Assembly (NCBI GenBank): GCA_005881175.1
Contig: VBEN01000013.1
Span: 1-34,143, forward strand
Origin: Chloroflexota bacterium
GTDB lineage: Bacteria; Chloroflexota; Dormibacteria; CF-121
Length of the DNA stretch: 34,143 nucleotides
Direction of reading: 5' to 3'
The notes beneath the pieces are model-generated. The model was given only the letters and a program-made list of their open reading frames with translations. It did not search any database and had not been told where the DNA came from. Position 1 is the first letter of the stretch. Each line of letters begins with the position of its first letter. The position numbers and the translations under genes were made by a program. This document shows, piece by piece, positions 15,448-23,276 of the stretch.

Positions 15448-16036
15448 CGAAGGCGCCGTGCACCTCGAGCGCATTGAGCGCCCGGGCCCGGTGGCTCAAC
15501 ATGTTCTTCTCCTCCGTGGTCAGCTCCGCCAGCCGCCGGCCGCCGGCCAGCTGGAACACCGGGTCGAAGCCGAAGCCGTGTTTGCCGCGCGGCTCGGCGG
15601 CAATGGTGCCGCTGAGCACACCCTCGCCCTCGAACATCCGACCGTCCGGCAGAGCCAGCACGGCGGCGCAGCGAAAACTCGCCGGCGGTGAGCTACCGGC
15701 GGCGTCGCCGAGGGCGGTGAGCAAGGCCCGCACCAGGGCTGGGCCGTCGCCATAGTGCTCCCGGCCGGCGAAGTACGCCGACTGGACGCCAGGCCGGCCG
15801 CCGAGTAGTGGCACCTCCAGCCCGGAGTCGTCGGCGAGGGTGGGGAGCCCGCTCAGTCGCCTTCCGGTGTCGGCCTTCTTTTTCGCGTTGTCGAGATACG
15901 TTGCTCCATCCTCGGCAACGTCGAACCGGATTCCGATGTCCTTTGGTGTCACGAGCTCCATTGGCAGGTCGGCAAGGATCGACCGGATCTCGCGGAGCTT
16001 CCCCTCGTTCGTCGTGGCGAGCAGCAGCCGGTTCAG
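15428..16036 (-). CDS. rdgB: XTP/dITP pyrophosphatase (RdgB/HAM1), apparent CTG start
   Basis: A 202-residue nucleotide-pool-cleaning enzyme that hydrolyses dITP, XTP and ITP to monophosphates. The N-terminal substrate motif is LLLATTNEGKLREI, corresponding to the family (S/T)xNxxK motif. Later blocks are LADDSGLEVPLLGGRPGV, with catalytic acidic residues, and GKHGFGFDPVF, then SHRARAL. Upstream of TTNEGK there is no in-frame ATG, GTG or TTG back to an in-frame TAA, so the first ATG (15961) would remove the essential motif. The best start is CTG at 16036, whose CTGA overlaps the rph stop by 4 nt, exactly like ATGA/GTGA couplings elsewhere in this run. CTG at 16027 or 16024 is possible. A sequencing error cannot be excluded. 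Confidence 0.88.
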   Translation of the reverse strand: MNRLLLATTNEGKLREIRSILADLPMELVTPKDIGIRFDVAEDGATYLDNAKKKADTGRRLSGLPTLADDSGLEVPLLGGRPGVQSAYFAGREHYGDGPALVRALLTALGDAAGSSPPASFRCAAVLALPDGRMFEGEGVLSGTIAAEPRGKHGFGFDPVFQLAGGRRLAELTTEEKNMLSHRARALNALEVHGAFDAAIGG

Positions 16037-16761
16037 TGCAGCTTCAGCGCCTTTTTCTGCGCCTCGACGAGCTCGGCGGCGCCCTTAATGGCCAGCTTGA
16101 GCATCTGCTCCATCTCTTCCGGCTTGAACGGTTCCTGCTCCGCCGTTCCCTGGATTTCGATGAAACGTCCGTCGTCCGCCAGCACACAGTTCATGTCCGT
16201 CTGGGCGGCGAAATCCTCGAGGTAGTTCAGGTCCAGACGAGGCTGCCCTTGCACGATTCCGACGCTCACCGCCGAAACGAAATGCCGGATGGGCAGCACG
16301 CGCAGCAGGTTGCGCTCGACCGCCTTCTGCAAGGCGAGGTGCAGCGCAACGAATCCACCCGTAATCGACGCGGTCCGCGTGCCGCCGTCGGCCTGCAGGA
16401 CGTCACAGTCGACCATGATGGTGCGCTCCCCCATCAGGGGCATGTTGATTGCGGCGCGAAGCGCGCGGCCGATCAGCCGCTGGATTTCCTGGCTGCGGCC
16501 GTCGATCCGACCGGTGCGGGCCTCCCGCGCGGTGCGCGTCTGGGTGGCCCGGGGCAGCATCGAGTACTCGGCGGTCACCCACCCTTCGCCCGTGCCCTTC
16601 TTGTGCGGTGGCGGCTTGTCGTCCCAGCTTGCCGTGCACAGCACCCGAGTGTCGCCCATGTTGATCAATGCCGAACCCTCGGCATAGAGGTTGACGGCGG
16701 TTTCGATCTTCACCGGCCGGATCTCGTCCGGTTTCCGGCCGTCAGGTCGGGTCTGGGCCAA
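16033..16761 (-). CDS. rph: Ribonuclease PH
   Basis: A 242-residue phosphorolytic 3'-5' exoribonuclease that trims tRNA precursor 3' ends using phosphate. It begins RPDGRKPDEIRPVKI, has GSALINMGDTRVLCTASW, GWVTAEYSMLPRAT, and the phosphate-binding RSQEIQRLIGRALRAA. VDCDVLQADGGTRTASITG follows, and the C-terminus has EQEPFKPEEMEQML. All main blocks of the family are intact and the length is normal. The start is TTG at 16761, with AGAGGG 4 nt upstream inside the tatC stop region. It is 6 nt from tatC and overlaps rdgB by 4 nt; an rph-rdgB pair is a widespread arrangement. Confidence 0.96.
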   Translation of the reverse strand: MAQTRPDGRKPDEIRPVKIETAVNLYAEGSALINMGDTRVLCTASWDDKPPPHKKGTGEGWVTAEYSMLPRATQTRTAREARTGRIDGRSQEIQRLIGRALRAAINMPLMGERTIMVDCDVLQADGGTRTASITGGFVALHLALQKAVERNLLRVLPIRHFVSAVSVGIVQGQPRLDLNYLEDFAAQTDMNCVLADDGRFIEIQGTAEQEPFKPEEMEQMLKLAIKGAAELVEAQKKALKLH

Positions 16762-16767
16762 CGCCCT

Positions 16768-17508
16768 CTATCTTCGCAGAGCGCGGATCACGAGGATGGA
16801 GATCTCGAACAGGATGATCAGCGGAAGCGCGAGCAGGGTGGGTGTGACCGGGTCAACGCCCGGCGTCACCATGGCGGCCCCCGCAAAGATGCCGATCCAG
16901 AACTTGAACCGCTGCCGGCGAAGCGTGCTGGCGCTGACAATGCCCGCCAGGCCGAGCATGGTCATGGCCAGGGGCAACTCAAAGGTGACCCCGAAGATCG
17001 CGATCAGGATCAATACAAAGTTGATGTAACTGCTGGCCAGTGGAAAGTACTGGATATCGGTCGTGCCAAACCCGATGAGGAACCGCAGCGCAATCGGCAT
17101 GGCGAAGAAGGCGAAGCCGATCCCGATGGCGAACAGGAGGACGGCGGAGCTGACAAAGCCGAGGGCGAAGCGTCGCTCGTTTCGATGAAGCCCTGGAGCC
17201 ACGAAGGTCCACACCTGCCACAGGATGACCGGGCTGGCGAGAATGAAGCCCGTAAACATCCCGACCTTGAAATAGAGAAAGAACTTGTCCACGGGACCGG
17301 TGAAGTAGATGGGCTTGCCGGCTCCGATCACCTGATGTACCGGGCCGAGCACCACGGAGAGCACCCATCCCGAGATCAGGAAGCCGATCACCGTCGCCAG
17401 TCCCCAGGCGATCAGCGAGATGATGAGCACGCGCCGCAGTTCCTCGAGATGCTCGATCACGGTCATCCGGCGCTCTTCGTCGTCGGAAACGACGAGCGGT
17501 TTGGCCAT
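16768..17508 (-). CDS. tatC: Sec-independent protein translocase subunit TatC
   Basis: A 246-residue inner-membrane protein with six helices, the core receptor of the twin-arginine translocation system for folded proteins. The N-terminal cytoplasmic part has the conserved VIEHLEELRRVL, which binds the twin-arginine signal. The first periplasmic loop contains PVDKFFLYFKVGMFTGF, and ASPVILWQVWTFVAPGLHRNER is the conserved second cytoplasmic loop. The end has VTPGVDPVTPTLLALPLIILFEIS. ATG at 17508 has GGGAG very close upstream. It follows tatA by 28 nt. No tatB is present here, so a minimal TatAC system is possible. Confidence 0.97.
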   Translation of the reverse strand: MAKPLVVSDDEERRMTVIEHLEELRRVLIISLIAWGLATVIGFLISGWVLSVVLGPVHQVIGAGKPIYFTGPVDKFFLYFKVGMFTGFILASPVILWQVWTFVAPGLHRNERRFALGFVSSAVLLFAIGIGFAFFAMPIALRFLIGFGTTDIQYFPLASSYINFVLILIAIFGVTFELPLAMTMLGLAGIVSASTLRRQRFKFWIGIFAGAAMVTPGVDPVTPTLLALPLIILFEISILVIRALRR

Positions 17509-17536
17509 GGCTCCCGCTAGCGCGGCCGCCTAACGG

Positions 17537-17782
17537 TCAGGCCTTGGTGTCTGTGGTCGACTTGACGTCCGTGGCCGGCTGATCCGTCGGCGTCCCCGAA
17601 TCCCGGTTGGGCTCCGAGGCGCTCTTCTTGAACTCGTCCTGCAGGTCGCTGGTGGCCCGCCGGAACTCTCGCATCGCCTTGCCGATCGCCCCGCCGACCT
17701 CTGGGAGCTTCCCGGGGCCGTAGATGATCAGGACGATGATCAGGATCAGGAGGAGGATGTACCAGTGATTCAGGAATGGCAT
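17537..17782 (-). CDS. tatA: Sec-independent protein translocase subunit TatA
   Basis: An 81-residue protein with one N-terminal membrane helix (WYILLLILIIVLIIYGPGKL), the family hinge GPGKLPEVGGAIGKAMREF, an amphipathic helix, and a charged disordered tail rich in Ser, Asp and Thr. TatA forms the protein-conducting assembly with TatC. The usual FGPxKLP motif appears as YGPGKLP. ATG at 17782 has a good AAGGAG ribosome site. A TATAAT sequence lies about 22 nt upstream of the start, so tatA-tatC may have an internal promoter besides read-through from hemB and the cyclophilin gene. Confidence 0.96.
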   Translation of the reverse strand: MPFLNHWYILLLILIIVLIIYGPGKLPEVGGAIGKAMREFRRATSDLQDEFKKSASEPNRDSGTPTDQPATDVKSTTDTKA

Positions 17783-17803
17783 GTGGGCTCCTTGGGCGGC
17801 CCC

Positions 17804-17809
17804 ATTATA
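17804..17809 (-). promoter_or_regulatory. Candidate -10 box before tatA
   Basis: A perfect TATAAT on the minus strand in the 65-nt gap between the cyclophilin stop and tatA. The predicted transcript would carry the AAGGAG ribosome site. No TTGACA-like -35 is present at 16-18 nt, so activity is uncertain. Confidence 0.4.
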
Positions 17810-17847
17810 CGCCCGCCTTCCGCAGACTCCTTACCCTCGGCTGAGAC

Positions 17848-18540
17848 TTAACCGGTCTCTTCCTGAACGGTGACAGAGGTCATGACGTCGCCGACGGCAA
17901 TCTTGAGCACGACATCCATGCCGCTCTGGACATAGCCGAACAGGTTGTAGAGCTTCTGCAGCTTCTTGCTGTCGTCAACGGTGCAGATGAAGAACTGACT
18001 GCCGTTGGTATTGGGGCCCGAATTGGCCATCGCCACCGCGCCGGTCGTGTACTCCCCCGTCACCGGCTCGTCCTTGAACTGGTAGCCCGGTCCACCCGTG
18101 CCATCGCCCTTCGGGTCGCCGCCCTGGATGACGAAATTGGTTTCGACGCGGTGAAACTTGAGGCCGTCATAAAACTGATTTCGGGCCAGGAAGACGAAGT
18201 TGTTGACGGTGTTCGGGGCGAGCTTGGGGTCGAGGCAGAGCGTGATGTCGCCTTTGGCGGTCTTGATCATCACCAGGAAATGGTGGGCAGTGTTGATCGT
18301 CATCGCCGGCGGCGCGCTGAAGCTCTTCTTGCCGGCGTTGCCGGCGGTGGGCGTGAGCGCCGCACCGAAGTTCAGTGAACCGCAGGATGCGGTCACGCTG
18401 GAGGCCGGGCTGGGGGTGGGCTGGGTACCAGGGCTGCCGCCGGCATTGCGTCCAACATAAACCGTGAAGGCGAGTATAGCGGCGGCCAGGATGGCCAGGG
18501 TCGCGATCATTTGCGGCACGCGCCGGGACGTCTGGCTCAT
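17848..18540 (-). CDS. Membrane-anchored cyclophilin-type peptidyl-prolyl isomerase
   Basis: A 230-residue protein. An N-terminal helix (MIATLAILAAAILAFTVYVG) anchors it with the catalytic domain outside. A Pro/Ser-rich linker leads to a cyclophilin domain of about 150 residues: TAKGDITLCLDPKLAPNTVNNF, KFHRVETNFVIQGGDPKGDGTGGPGY, MANSGPNTNGSQFFICT. The FHR arginine and GSQFF block form the proline-binding active site. It probably helps folding of exported proteins; location beside tatA/tatC fits that but is inference. ATG at 18540 starts 1 nt after the hemB stop, within a 10-bp tandem repeat; ATG at 18555 is an alternative adding five residues. Confidence 0.92.
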   Translation of the reverse strand: MSQTSRRVPQMIATLAILAAAILAFTVYVGRNAGGSPGTQPTPSPASSVTASCGSLNFGAALTPTAGNAGKKSFSAPPAMTINTAHHFLVMIKTAKGDITLCLDPKLAPNTVNNFVFLARNQFYDGLKFHRVETNFVIQGGDPKGDGTGGPGYQFKDEPVTGEYTTGAVAMANSGPNTNGSQFFICTVDDSKKLQKLYNLFGYVQSGMDVVLKIAVGDVMTSVTVQEETG

Positions 18541-18558
18541 CTCATCCCATCTCATCCC
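18539..18558. repeat. 10-bp tandem duplication at the hemB/cyclophilin junction
   Basis: Two exact copies of ATCTCATCCC on the plus strand (GGGATGAGAT on the minus). It encodes WDEM both at the hemB C-terminus and, in the next frame, before the cyclophilin start, and creates two candidate ATG starts. Confidence 0.8.
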
Positions 18559-19534
18559 AGCAGGGAATATCCGCTGCCGCAGCCTTCGCGTGGTAGGTCA
18601 GGATCATCTGGGCGCCCGCACGCCGGATCCCCAGCAGGATTTCGCGCAGCACTCGGCGCTCGTCGATCCAGCCGTTTAAGGCGGCCGCCTTCACCATGGC
18701 GTACTCACCGCTGACGTTGTAGGCGGCGACCGGAACCTGGGTCGACTCGGCGACCGCGCGAATCACATCGAGGAATGCCAGGGCCGGCTTGACCATCACC
18801 ATGTCGGCCCCCTCGTCGACATCCATGCGGGCCTCCCTGACGGCCTCGCGCACATTCCCGGCATCCATCTGGTACCCTCGCCGGTCACCGAAGCGGGGGG
18901 CGGAACCGGCGGCCTCCCGGAACGGCCCATAGAACGCCGAGGCGTACTTGGCGGCGTAGGCGAGGATCGCCCGGTCTGTGAATCCGGAATGATCGAGCGT
19001 CGAGCGAATCGCGCCGACCTGGCCGTCCATCATGCCGGAGGGCGCGATCACGTCGGCGCCGGCCGCTGCCTGGGAGGCGGCGATCCGCTGGTAGATCTCG
19101 AGGGTGCGGTCGTTGTCGACCCGTTCCCCATCGAGGACGCCGCAGTGGCCATGGTCCGTGTACTCGCAGAGGCAGAGATCGGCGATGAGCAATGCGTCGC
19201 TCCCGAAGGCGTCGCGCAGCTGCCGCAGCGCGCGCTGCACGATTCCGTCCTCGATCCAGGCACCCGATCCCTGGGTGTCCTTGCCGGCCGGAATGCCAAA
19301 GAGCATGAAGCTCCGCACGCCCACCTTGATGGCGGCCTCCGCCTCGCGGGTCAGCGATTCGAGCGTGTGCTGAACCTGGCCCGGCATGGCATCGATCGGT
19401 TGCGGCTCCGCGATGGCCTCACGAACGAAGAGCGGGTAGATCAGGTCCTGGGGCGCGATCTGCGTTTCGCGGGCCAGCCGGCGGAGCGCCGGGTTCCCCC
19501 GCATGCGGCGGGGACGTTGCGTGGGAAAGCTCAT
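18542..19534 (-). CDS. hemB: Delta-aminolevulinic acid dehydratase (porphobilinogen synthase)
   Basis: A 330-residue cytoplasmic enzyme joining two 5-aminolevulinate molecules into porphobilinogen. The zinc site is present as Cys121, Cys123 and Cys131 in DLCLCEYTDHGHCG, so this is a Zn-dependent form rather than the Mg-type with Asp. The Schiff-base lysines are Lys196 (AYAAKYASAFYGPFR) and Lys249 (MVMVKPALAFLD). The N-terminus RPRRMRGNPALRRL and C-terminal ILTYHAKAAA are typical. It starts with ATG at 19534, overlapping the hemCD stop by 4 nt (ATGA), so translation is coupled to the preceding pathway step gene. Confidence 0.97.
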   Translation of the reverse strand: MSFPTQRPRRMRGNPALRRLARETQIAPQDLIYPLFVREAIAEPQPIDAMPGQVQHTLESLTREAEAAIKVGVRSFMLFGIPAGKDTQGSGAWIEDGIVQRALRQLRDAFGSDALLIADLCLCEYTDHGHCGVLDGERVDNDRTLEIYQRIAASQAAAGADVIAPSGMMDGQVGAIRSTLDHSGFTDRAILAYAAKYASAFYGPFREAAGSAPRFGDRRGYQMDAGNVREAVREARMDVDEGADMVMVKPALAFLDVIRAVAESTQVPVAAYNVSGEYAMVKAAALNGWIDERRVLREILLGIRRAGAQMILTYHAKAAAADIPCWDEMG

Positions 19535-21192
19535 GCTGAAATTGGAGTCCGGCTGCGCACGATGGCCTCGACCAAGCCGCGGGTCGTGTACTCCTGGGCG
19601 ATGATATCAACCCGCATCCCCCGGTCGCGGGCGGTCTGCGCCGTGATCGGGCCGATGCAGGCGATGGCGACCCGTCCCGGCAGCGGCCGATCGATCGCGT
19701 CCGCGAAGTGCGCGACGGTGGAGGAACTGGTGAAGGTGATCATGTCCACCCGATCGAGGTTTTCCGCCAGCCGCTGACCGAGGCCCGCCGGCGGAACGGC
19801 ACGATAGAGCTCGAGCACGTCAACCCGACCCCCGGCCTCGCGCAGCCGGTCGGGGAGGACGTCGCGGGCGCCGGCTGCCCGCGCCAGCAGGATTCGAGCA
19901 TGTGGGGTCATCGCCGCGGCCAATGCGTCGGCGAGCTCCTCGGCGATGAAGCGAGCGGGCACGAGCGCGGGGTCGAGGCCACGATCTCGCAGGCGGGCGG
20001 CCGTCTGTGGCCCGATCGCCGCAACCTTTATATGTATCGGGAAAACGCGATCGGCTCGCTGGAGCTGGGCCAACAGCTGGTCGACGCCATTCGCGCTGGT
20101 AAACACGACCCAGTCGTAGCCATCGAGCGCTGCCAGCCGGCCGGCCCCCACGTCGATCGGTTCGATCGCGATGACCGGGCAGGCAACGGTGGTCGCCCCC
20201 TCCGCTTCCAGAGCCCGGATAAGACTGGCCGCCTGATCGTCCGAACGCGTCACCATGACGCGCAATCCGGTGAGCGGCCCTGCCGCGGCGGGCGGCCGCA
20301 GGAGCCGGACGGAGCCGGCGGCGTCGAGCGTTGCCGTCACCTGGCGGACCACCTCAGCGTCGTCGACGCCACGCGCCCGGGCGCGGAGCACCCGGCCTCC
20401 GCCATCGCCAAGGACGACGGCGTCCAGAACAAGCTCATCGCCGGCGACGACGGCGTACGCCCCGACGGCCGACAGGCAGCCGCCGCCAAGGCTGCGCAGC
20501 AGCAGGCGCTCGGCCCGGACGGCACGGCTGGTGTCGCGGTGGTCGATGCCGGCCGCCAGCTCGGCCGCCTCAGTGCCCACAACTCCCTGGATGGCCAGCG
20601 CCCCCTGGCCGGGCGCTGGCAGCATGACCTCAAAGGGCAGCAGCTCATGGGCCTCGCCGAGCCGGCCGAGCCGCTCGAGTCCGGCGGCGGCCAGGATCAG
20701 CGCATCCACGGCCCCCTCCGCGAGGCGGCGCAGCCGGGTATCGACGTTGCCGCGGATCTCGACCGCGCGAAGGTCGGGCCGGATCGCCGCGATCTGGGCG
20801 GCCCGGCGTGGACTCCCGGTGCCAAGCCGCGATCCAGGCGGCAGCTGAGCGAGCGTGGACGGTGGCCGGGCGATCAGCACGTCGCGGGCGTCGGCCCGTT
20901 CGAGGAAGCCGGCCAGCACCAGCCCTGGGGTTGGCAACGTGGGAAGGTCCTTCGCCGAATGCACGGCCAGCTCCGCCCGCCCGTCGAGCAGCGCCTGCTC
21001 GAGGTCCTTGACGAACACCCCCTCGCGCGGCGAGTCGGCCAGGCGCAGCCTCGGCTGCCGGTCGCCATGGGTGGCGAGCGGCACGAGGATGAATTCGTGC
21101 TCAGGATATCGGCCAGCCAGGGCTTCGACCGCAAGCCGCGCCTGGATCATGGCGAGCGTGCTGCCTCGGGTCGCCAGCCGAAAGGTGGCCAT
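19531..21192 (-). CDS. hemCD: HemC-HemD fusion: hydroxymethylbilane synthase / uroporphyrinogen-III synthase
   Basis: A 553-residue two-domain enzyme. Residues 1 to about 295 are porphobilinogen deaminase: RLATRGSTLAMIQA, AVHSAKDLPT with catalytic Asp82, LGTGSPRRAAQI, EIRGNVDTRLRRL, and SLGGGCLSAVGAYA with Cys239 that binds the dipyrromethane cofactor. From about residue 307, GLRVMVTRSDDQAASLIRALE, starts uroporphyrinogen-III synthase, with VVFTSANGV, AAIGPQTAARLRDRG, ITFTSSSTVAHF and IACIGPITAQTARDRG. The chain turns four porphobilinogens into linear hydroxymethylbilane and then closes it to uroporphyrinogen III. Each domain is full length. ATG at 21192 lies 14 nt after the polyprenyl synthase stop, without a clear ribosome site. 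HemCD fusions are known in some bacteria. Confidence 0.96.
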   Translation of the reverse strand: MATFRLATRGSTLAMIQARLAVEALAGRYPEHEFILVPLATHGDRQPRLRLADSPREGVFVKDLEQALLDGRAELAVHSAKDLPTLPTPGLVLAGFLERADARDVLIARPPSTLAQLPPGSRLGTGSPRRAAQIAAIRPDLRAVEIRGNVDTRLRRLAEGAVDALILAAAGLERLGRLGEAHELLPFEVMLPAPGQGALAIQGVVGTEAAELAAGIDHRDTSRAVRAERLLLRSLGGGCLSAVGAYAVVAGDELVLDAVVLGDGGGRVLRARARGVDDAEVVRQVTATLDAAGSVRLLRPPAAAGPLTGLRVMVTRSDDQAASLIRALEAEGATTVACPVIAIEPIDVGAGRLAALDGYDWVVFTSANGVDQLLAQLQRADRVFPIHIKVAAIGPQTAARLRDRGLDPALVPARFIAEELADALAAAMTPHARILLARAAGARDVLPDRLREAGGRVDVLELYRAVPPAGLGQRLAENLDRVDMITFTSSSTVAHFADAIDRPLPGRVAIACIGPITAQTARDRGMRVDIIAQEYTTRGLVEAIVRSRTPISA

Positions 21193-21206
21193 TGGGTTCG
21201 GGCGGG

Positions 21207-22190
21207 CTAGTTCCGGCGGCCCACCACGTAGTAGGTCAACGACTCGAGGGCATCGCGATGGGCTGAGGGCGCAAAGGCCTGTAACTCGGCCCGCGCCTTT
21301 TCGCCAAAGGTCCTGGCGTACTCGTACGACTCGTCGATGCCGCGCGAACCGCGCACAATCCGGACCACCTCGGCATAATCGGCGTCCTGCAGGGCCGGCC
21401 TGGCGAGGATGGCGTCGAGCTGACCATCAAGAGAGGGGTCATGCCGGGCGAGCATCAGGGGAAGTGTCACGGTGCCTTGCTTCAGGTCGTTGCCTACTGG
21501 CTTCCCCACCTCCTCCTCGGAGGCGAGATAGTCGAGGACGTCGTCCGCGATCTGGAACGACATCCCGAGCAGCCGGCCGAAGCGGCGGATCGCCTGCACC
21601 TCGGGCTCCGGCAGGTCGCCCAGGACGGCGCCGCAGAAGGTCGATGCCCCGAGCAACACGGCGGTCTTGCGCTCGATCTTCGCGTAGTACTCATCGAGAG
21701 TCTGGTCGTATCGCCGCTGGCTGGTGAGCTGGAGCATCTCGCCAAAGCAAATCGTCATCACCGTCTGCGAGAGCAGGGCGTCGATGCTCGTGTTCCCGAT
21801 CTGGGACATCAGGTTGGCGCCCTTGGCGAAGTAGTAGTCGCCGATGATGATCGCGGGGTTCGCCCCCAGGGACTCATGGATCGTGCGCAACCCGCGCCGC
21901 GTCGGGGCCCCGTCGATCAGGTCGTCGTGGATCAGGGTGGCGTTGTGGATGAACTCGATGGCCATGGCGGCCCGGTGCACGTCGTCCATTCGACTGGGGT
22001 GGCCAAGGCCGGCGGCCAGAAAAACAAGCGACGGCCGCAGCCGTTTTCCGCCGGCATCCAGGATCTGCTCCATGGCCTCCGCCACCGGCCCGAGATCGGC
22101 GCGGACGGTCTGATGCAGGCGCTCTTCGAAATCCTGCAGCTCGGCCTTGATGGGCGTGATGAAATCCGTGCCGGTCATGGTGGCCGTCAC
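21207..22190 (-). CDS. Long-chain polyprenyl diphosphate synthase
   Basis: A 327-residue trans-isoprenyl diphosphate synthase that extends an allylic diphosphate with isopentenyl diphosphate. The first Asp-rich motif is HDDLID (Asp89, Asp90, Asp93), preceded by GGKRLRPSLVFLAAG. The second is QIADDVLD (Asp216, Asp217, Asp220), followed by GKPVGNDLKQGTVTLPLML. The small residues before the first motif and the sequence type point to a heptaprenyl/octaprenyl-like chain, usually for quinones; the exact length is not readable. GTG at 22190 has GGGAGGGAG upstream and a 4-nt GTGA overlap with murI. Confidence 0.93.
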   Translation of the reverse strand: MTATMTGTDFITPIKAELQDFEERLHQTVRADLGPVAEAMEQILDAGGKRLRPSLVFLAAGLGHPSRMDDVHRAAMAIEFIHNATLIHDDLIDGAPTRRGLRTIHESLGANPAIIIGDYYFAKGANLMSQIGNTSIDALLSQTVMTICFGEMLQLTSQRRYDQTLDEYYAKIERKTAVLLGASTFCGAVLGDLPEPEVQAIRRFGRLLGMSFQIADDVLDYLASEEEVGKPVGNDLKQGTVTLPLMLARHDPSLDGQLDAILARPALQDADYAEVVRIVRGSRGIDESYEYARTFGEKARAELQAFAPSAHRDALESLTYYVVGRRN

Positions 22191-23026
22191 GCCGCTCCCT
22201 CCCGTCCGCTCATCGCTTCAACCAGCTCGAGGCGGACGGTCGTGATGGGGGGCAGCGCCTGGCCGAAGAGGATGCGGGCCACATCCGTGAATCGCTCCGG
22301 CGAACCGGTGACATAGATCTGGTGCCGGGCCGCGTCAGCGTCCGCGGCCTCCAAGCCGTTGCGGGCGAGGACCCGTTTGACGCGGGCGGCGGTCGTCTCG
22401 GCGGAATCGACCACTGTCATGCTGTCGCCCGCGATCTTTCGAATTAGCGGTCTCAGCAGCGGATAGTGCGTGCAACCCAGGATCAGCGTGTCGGCCTGGT
22501 ACCGCAGGATGTCCTGGAGCGCCCCCCGCAGCACGGCCTCGGTTTCCGCCGCATCCGACTTGCCGGCCTCCACGAGATCAACCAGCTCAGGCGCGGCCTT
22601 CGGCAGGACGCCAATGGTCGGGTTGGCCTCGCGGATGGCATGGAGATACTCCTGGCTTTGCAGCGTGCCTTCGGTTGAGATCACACCGATCCGTTTGTTG
22701 CGCGTGGCTTGAACCGCCGCCTCAGCTCCCGGCGTGATGACACCGATGATCGGGATGTCGAAGACCTCCCGGGCGGTGTTGAGGGCGGCGGCCGTCGCTG
22801 TGTTGCACGCGATGACCACGAGCTTGACGTCGAGCTTTTCGAGAAACCGAATGATGTTCAGGGCGAAATGCCGGACCTGCGCCTGGTAGCGCGGGCCATA
22901 GGGGAAGTGGCCGAGGTCAGCGAAGTAGATGGTGGACTCGTTGGGCAGCTGACGTTGGAGCTCACGGAGAACGGTGAGGCCGCCCACGCCCGAGTCGAAC
23001 ACGCCGATGGGGCGCGGGTCACTCAT
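22187..23026 (-). CDS. murI: Glutamate racemase
   Basis: A 279-residue cofactor-independent racemase that supplies D-glutamate for peptidoglycan. The N-terminal IGVFDSGVGGLTVL holds Asp11/Ser12. VIACNTATAAAL holds catalytic Cys74, and LILGCTHYPLLRP holds catalytic Cys185. FADLGHFPYGPR is also conserved. The length is typical. ATG at 23026 has no Shine-Dalgarno; TAAGAT sits 9 nt upstream, so a leaderless transcript is likely. It is the first gene of the ten-gene minus-strand run and is coupled to the polyprenyl synthase by a 4-nt overlap. Confidence 0.96.
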   Translation of the reverse strand: MSDPRPIGVFDSGVGGLTVLRELQRQLPNESTIYFADLGHFPYGPRYQAQVRHFALNIIRFLEKLDVKLVVIACNTATAAALNTAREVFDIPIIGVITPGAEAAVQATRNKRIGVISTEGTLQSQEYLHAIREANPTIGVLPKAAPELVDLVEAGKSDAAETEAVLRGALQDILRYQADTLILGCTHYPLLRPLIRKIAGDSMTVVDSAETTAARVKRVLARNGLEAADADAARHQIYVTGSPERFTDVARILFGQALPPITTVRLELVEAMSGREGAA

Positions 23027-23035
23027 TTGGCAGCC

Positions 23036-23041
23036 ATCTTA
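23036..23041 (-). promoter_or_regulatory. Candidate -10 box for murI and the ten-gene run
   Basis: TAAGAT on the minus strand ends 9 nt before the murI ATG, with no ribosome site between. It is identical to the box before the CDF gene. No -35 match at normal spacing. Confidence 0.4.
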
Positions 23042-23154
23042 ACAACCCCTAATTCAATTGGACCCCAGCGACGCCACGATCACAATCGGGCCGCGAATTG
23101 ATCCGCAGCCGCTGCGCCCTGCAAGCGGTGACCGCTTCCACAGTTGTACCGGCG

Positions 23155-23250
23155 ATGAAACCGCACGTCCGACGCGGGCGCGTCGCAAAAGAAAAGCGTA
23201 TCGAACGTGCCAGGGCGCGGCAGGCCGGCCGGCAGAAGCAGGCCGCGTAG
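23155..23250 (+). CDS. Possible 31-residue basic peptide
   Basis: ATG to TAG encodes a peptide with about a dozen Lys/Arg and a helical K/R-A-x pattern (RVAKEKRIERARARQAGR). It resembles tiny basic ribosome-associated or nucleic-acid-binding proteins only in composition. No ribosome site is visible, but a hairpin followed by a T-rich stretch lies 27 nt after the stop, as if this were a short transcription unit. In a GC-rich genome an Arg-rich open frame can arise by chance, so support is weak. Confidence 0.25.
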   Translation: MKPHVRRGRVAKEKRIERARARQAGRQKQAA

Positions 23251-23276
23251 TACGCCCGACCGAAAACCCCCCACGC

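Noticed and set aside
15808-17520. Long plus-strand open frame (about 570 codons)
   Set aside because: It is antisense to rdgB, rph and tatC, all clear by motif. Its translation is Arg/Gly/Asp-rich without family features, a usual effect of high GC.
19708-21210. Long plus-strand open frame (about 500 codons)
   Set aside because: Antisense to hemCD, whose active-site residues are complete.
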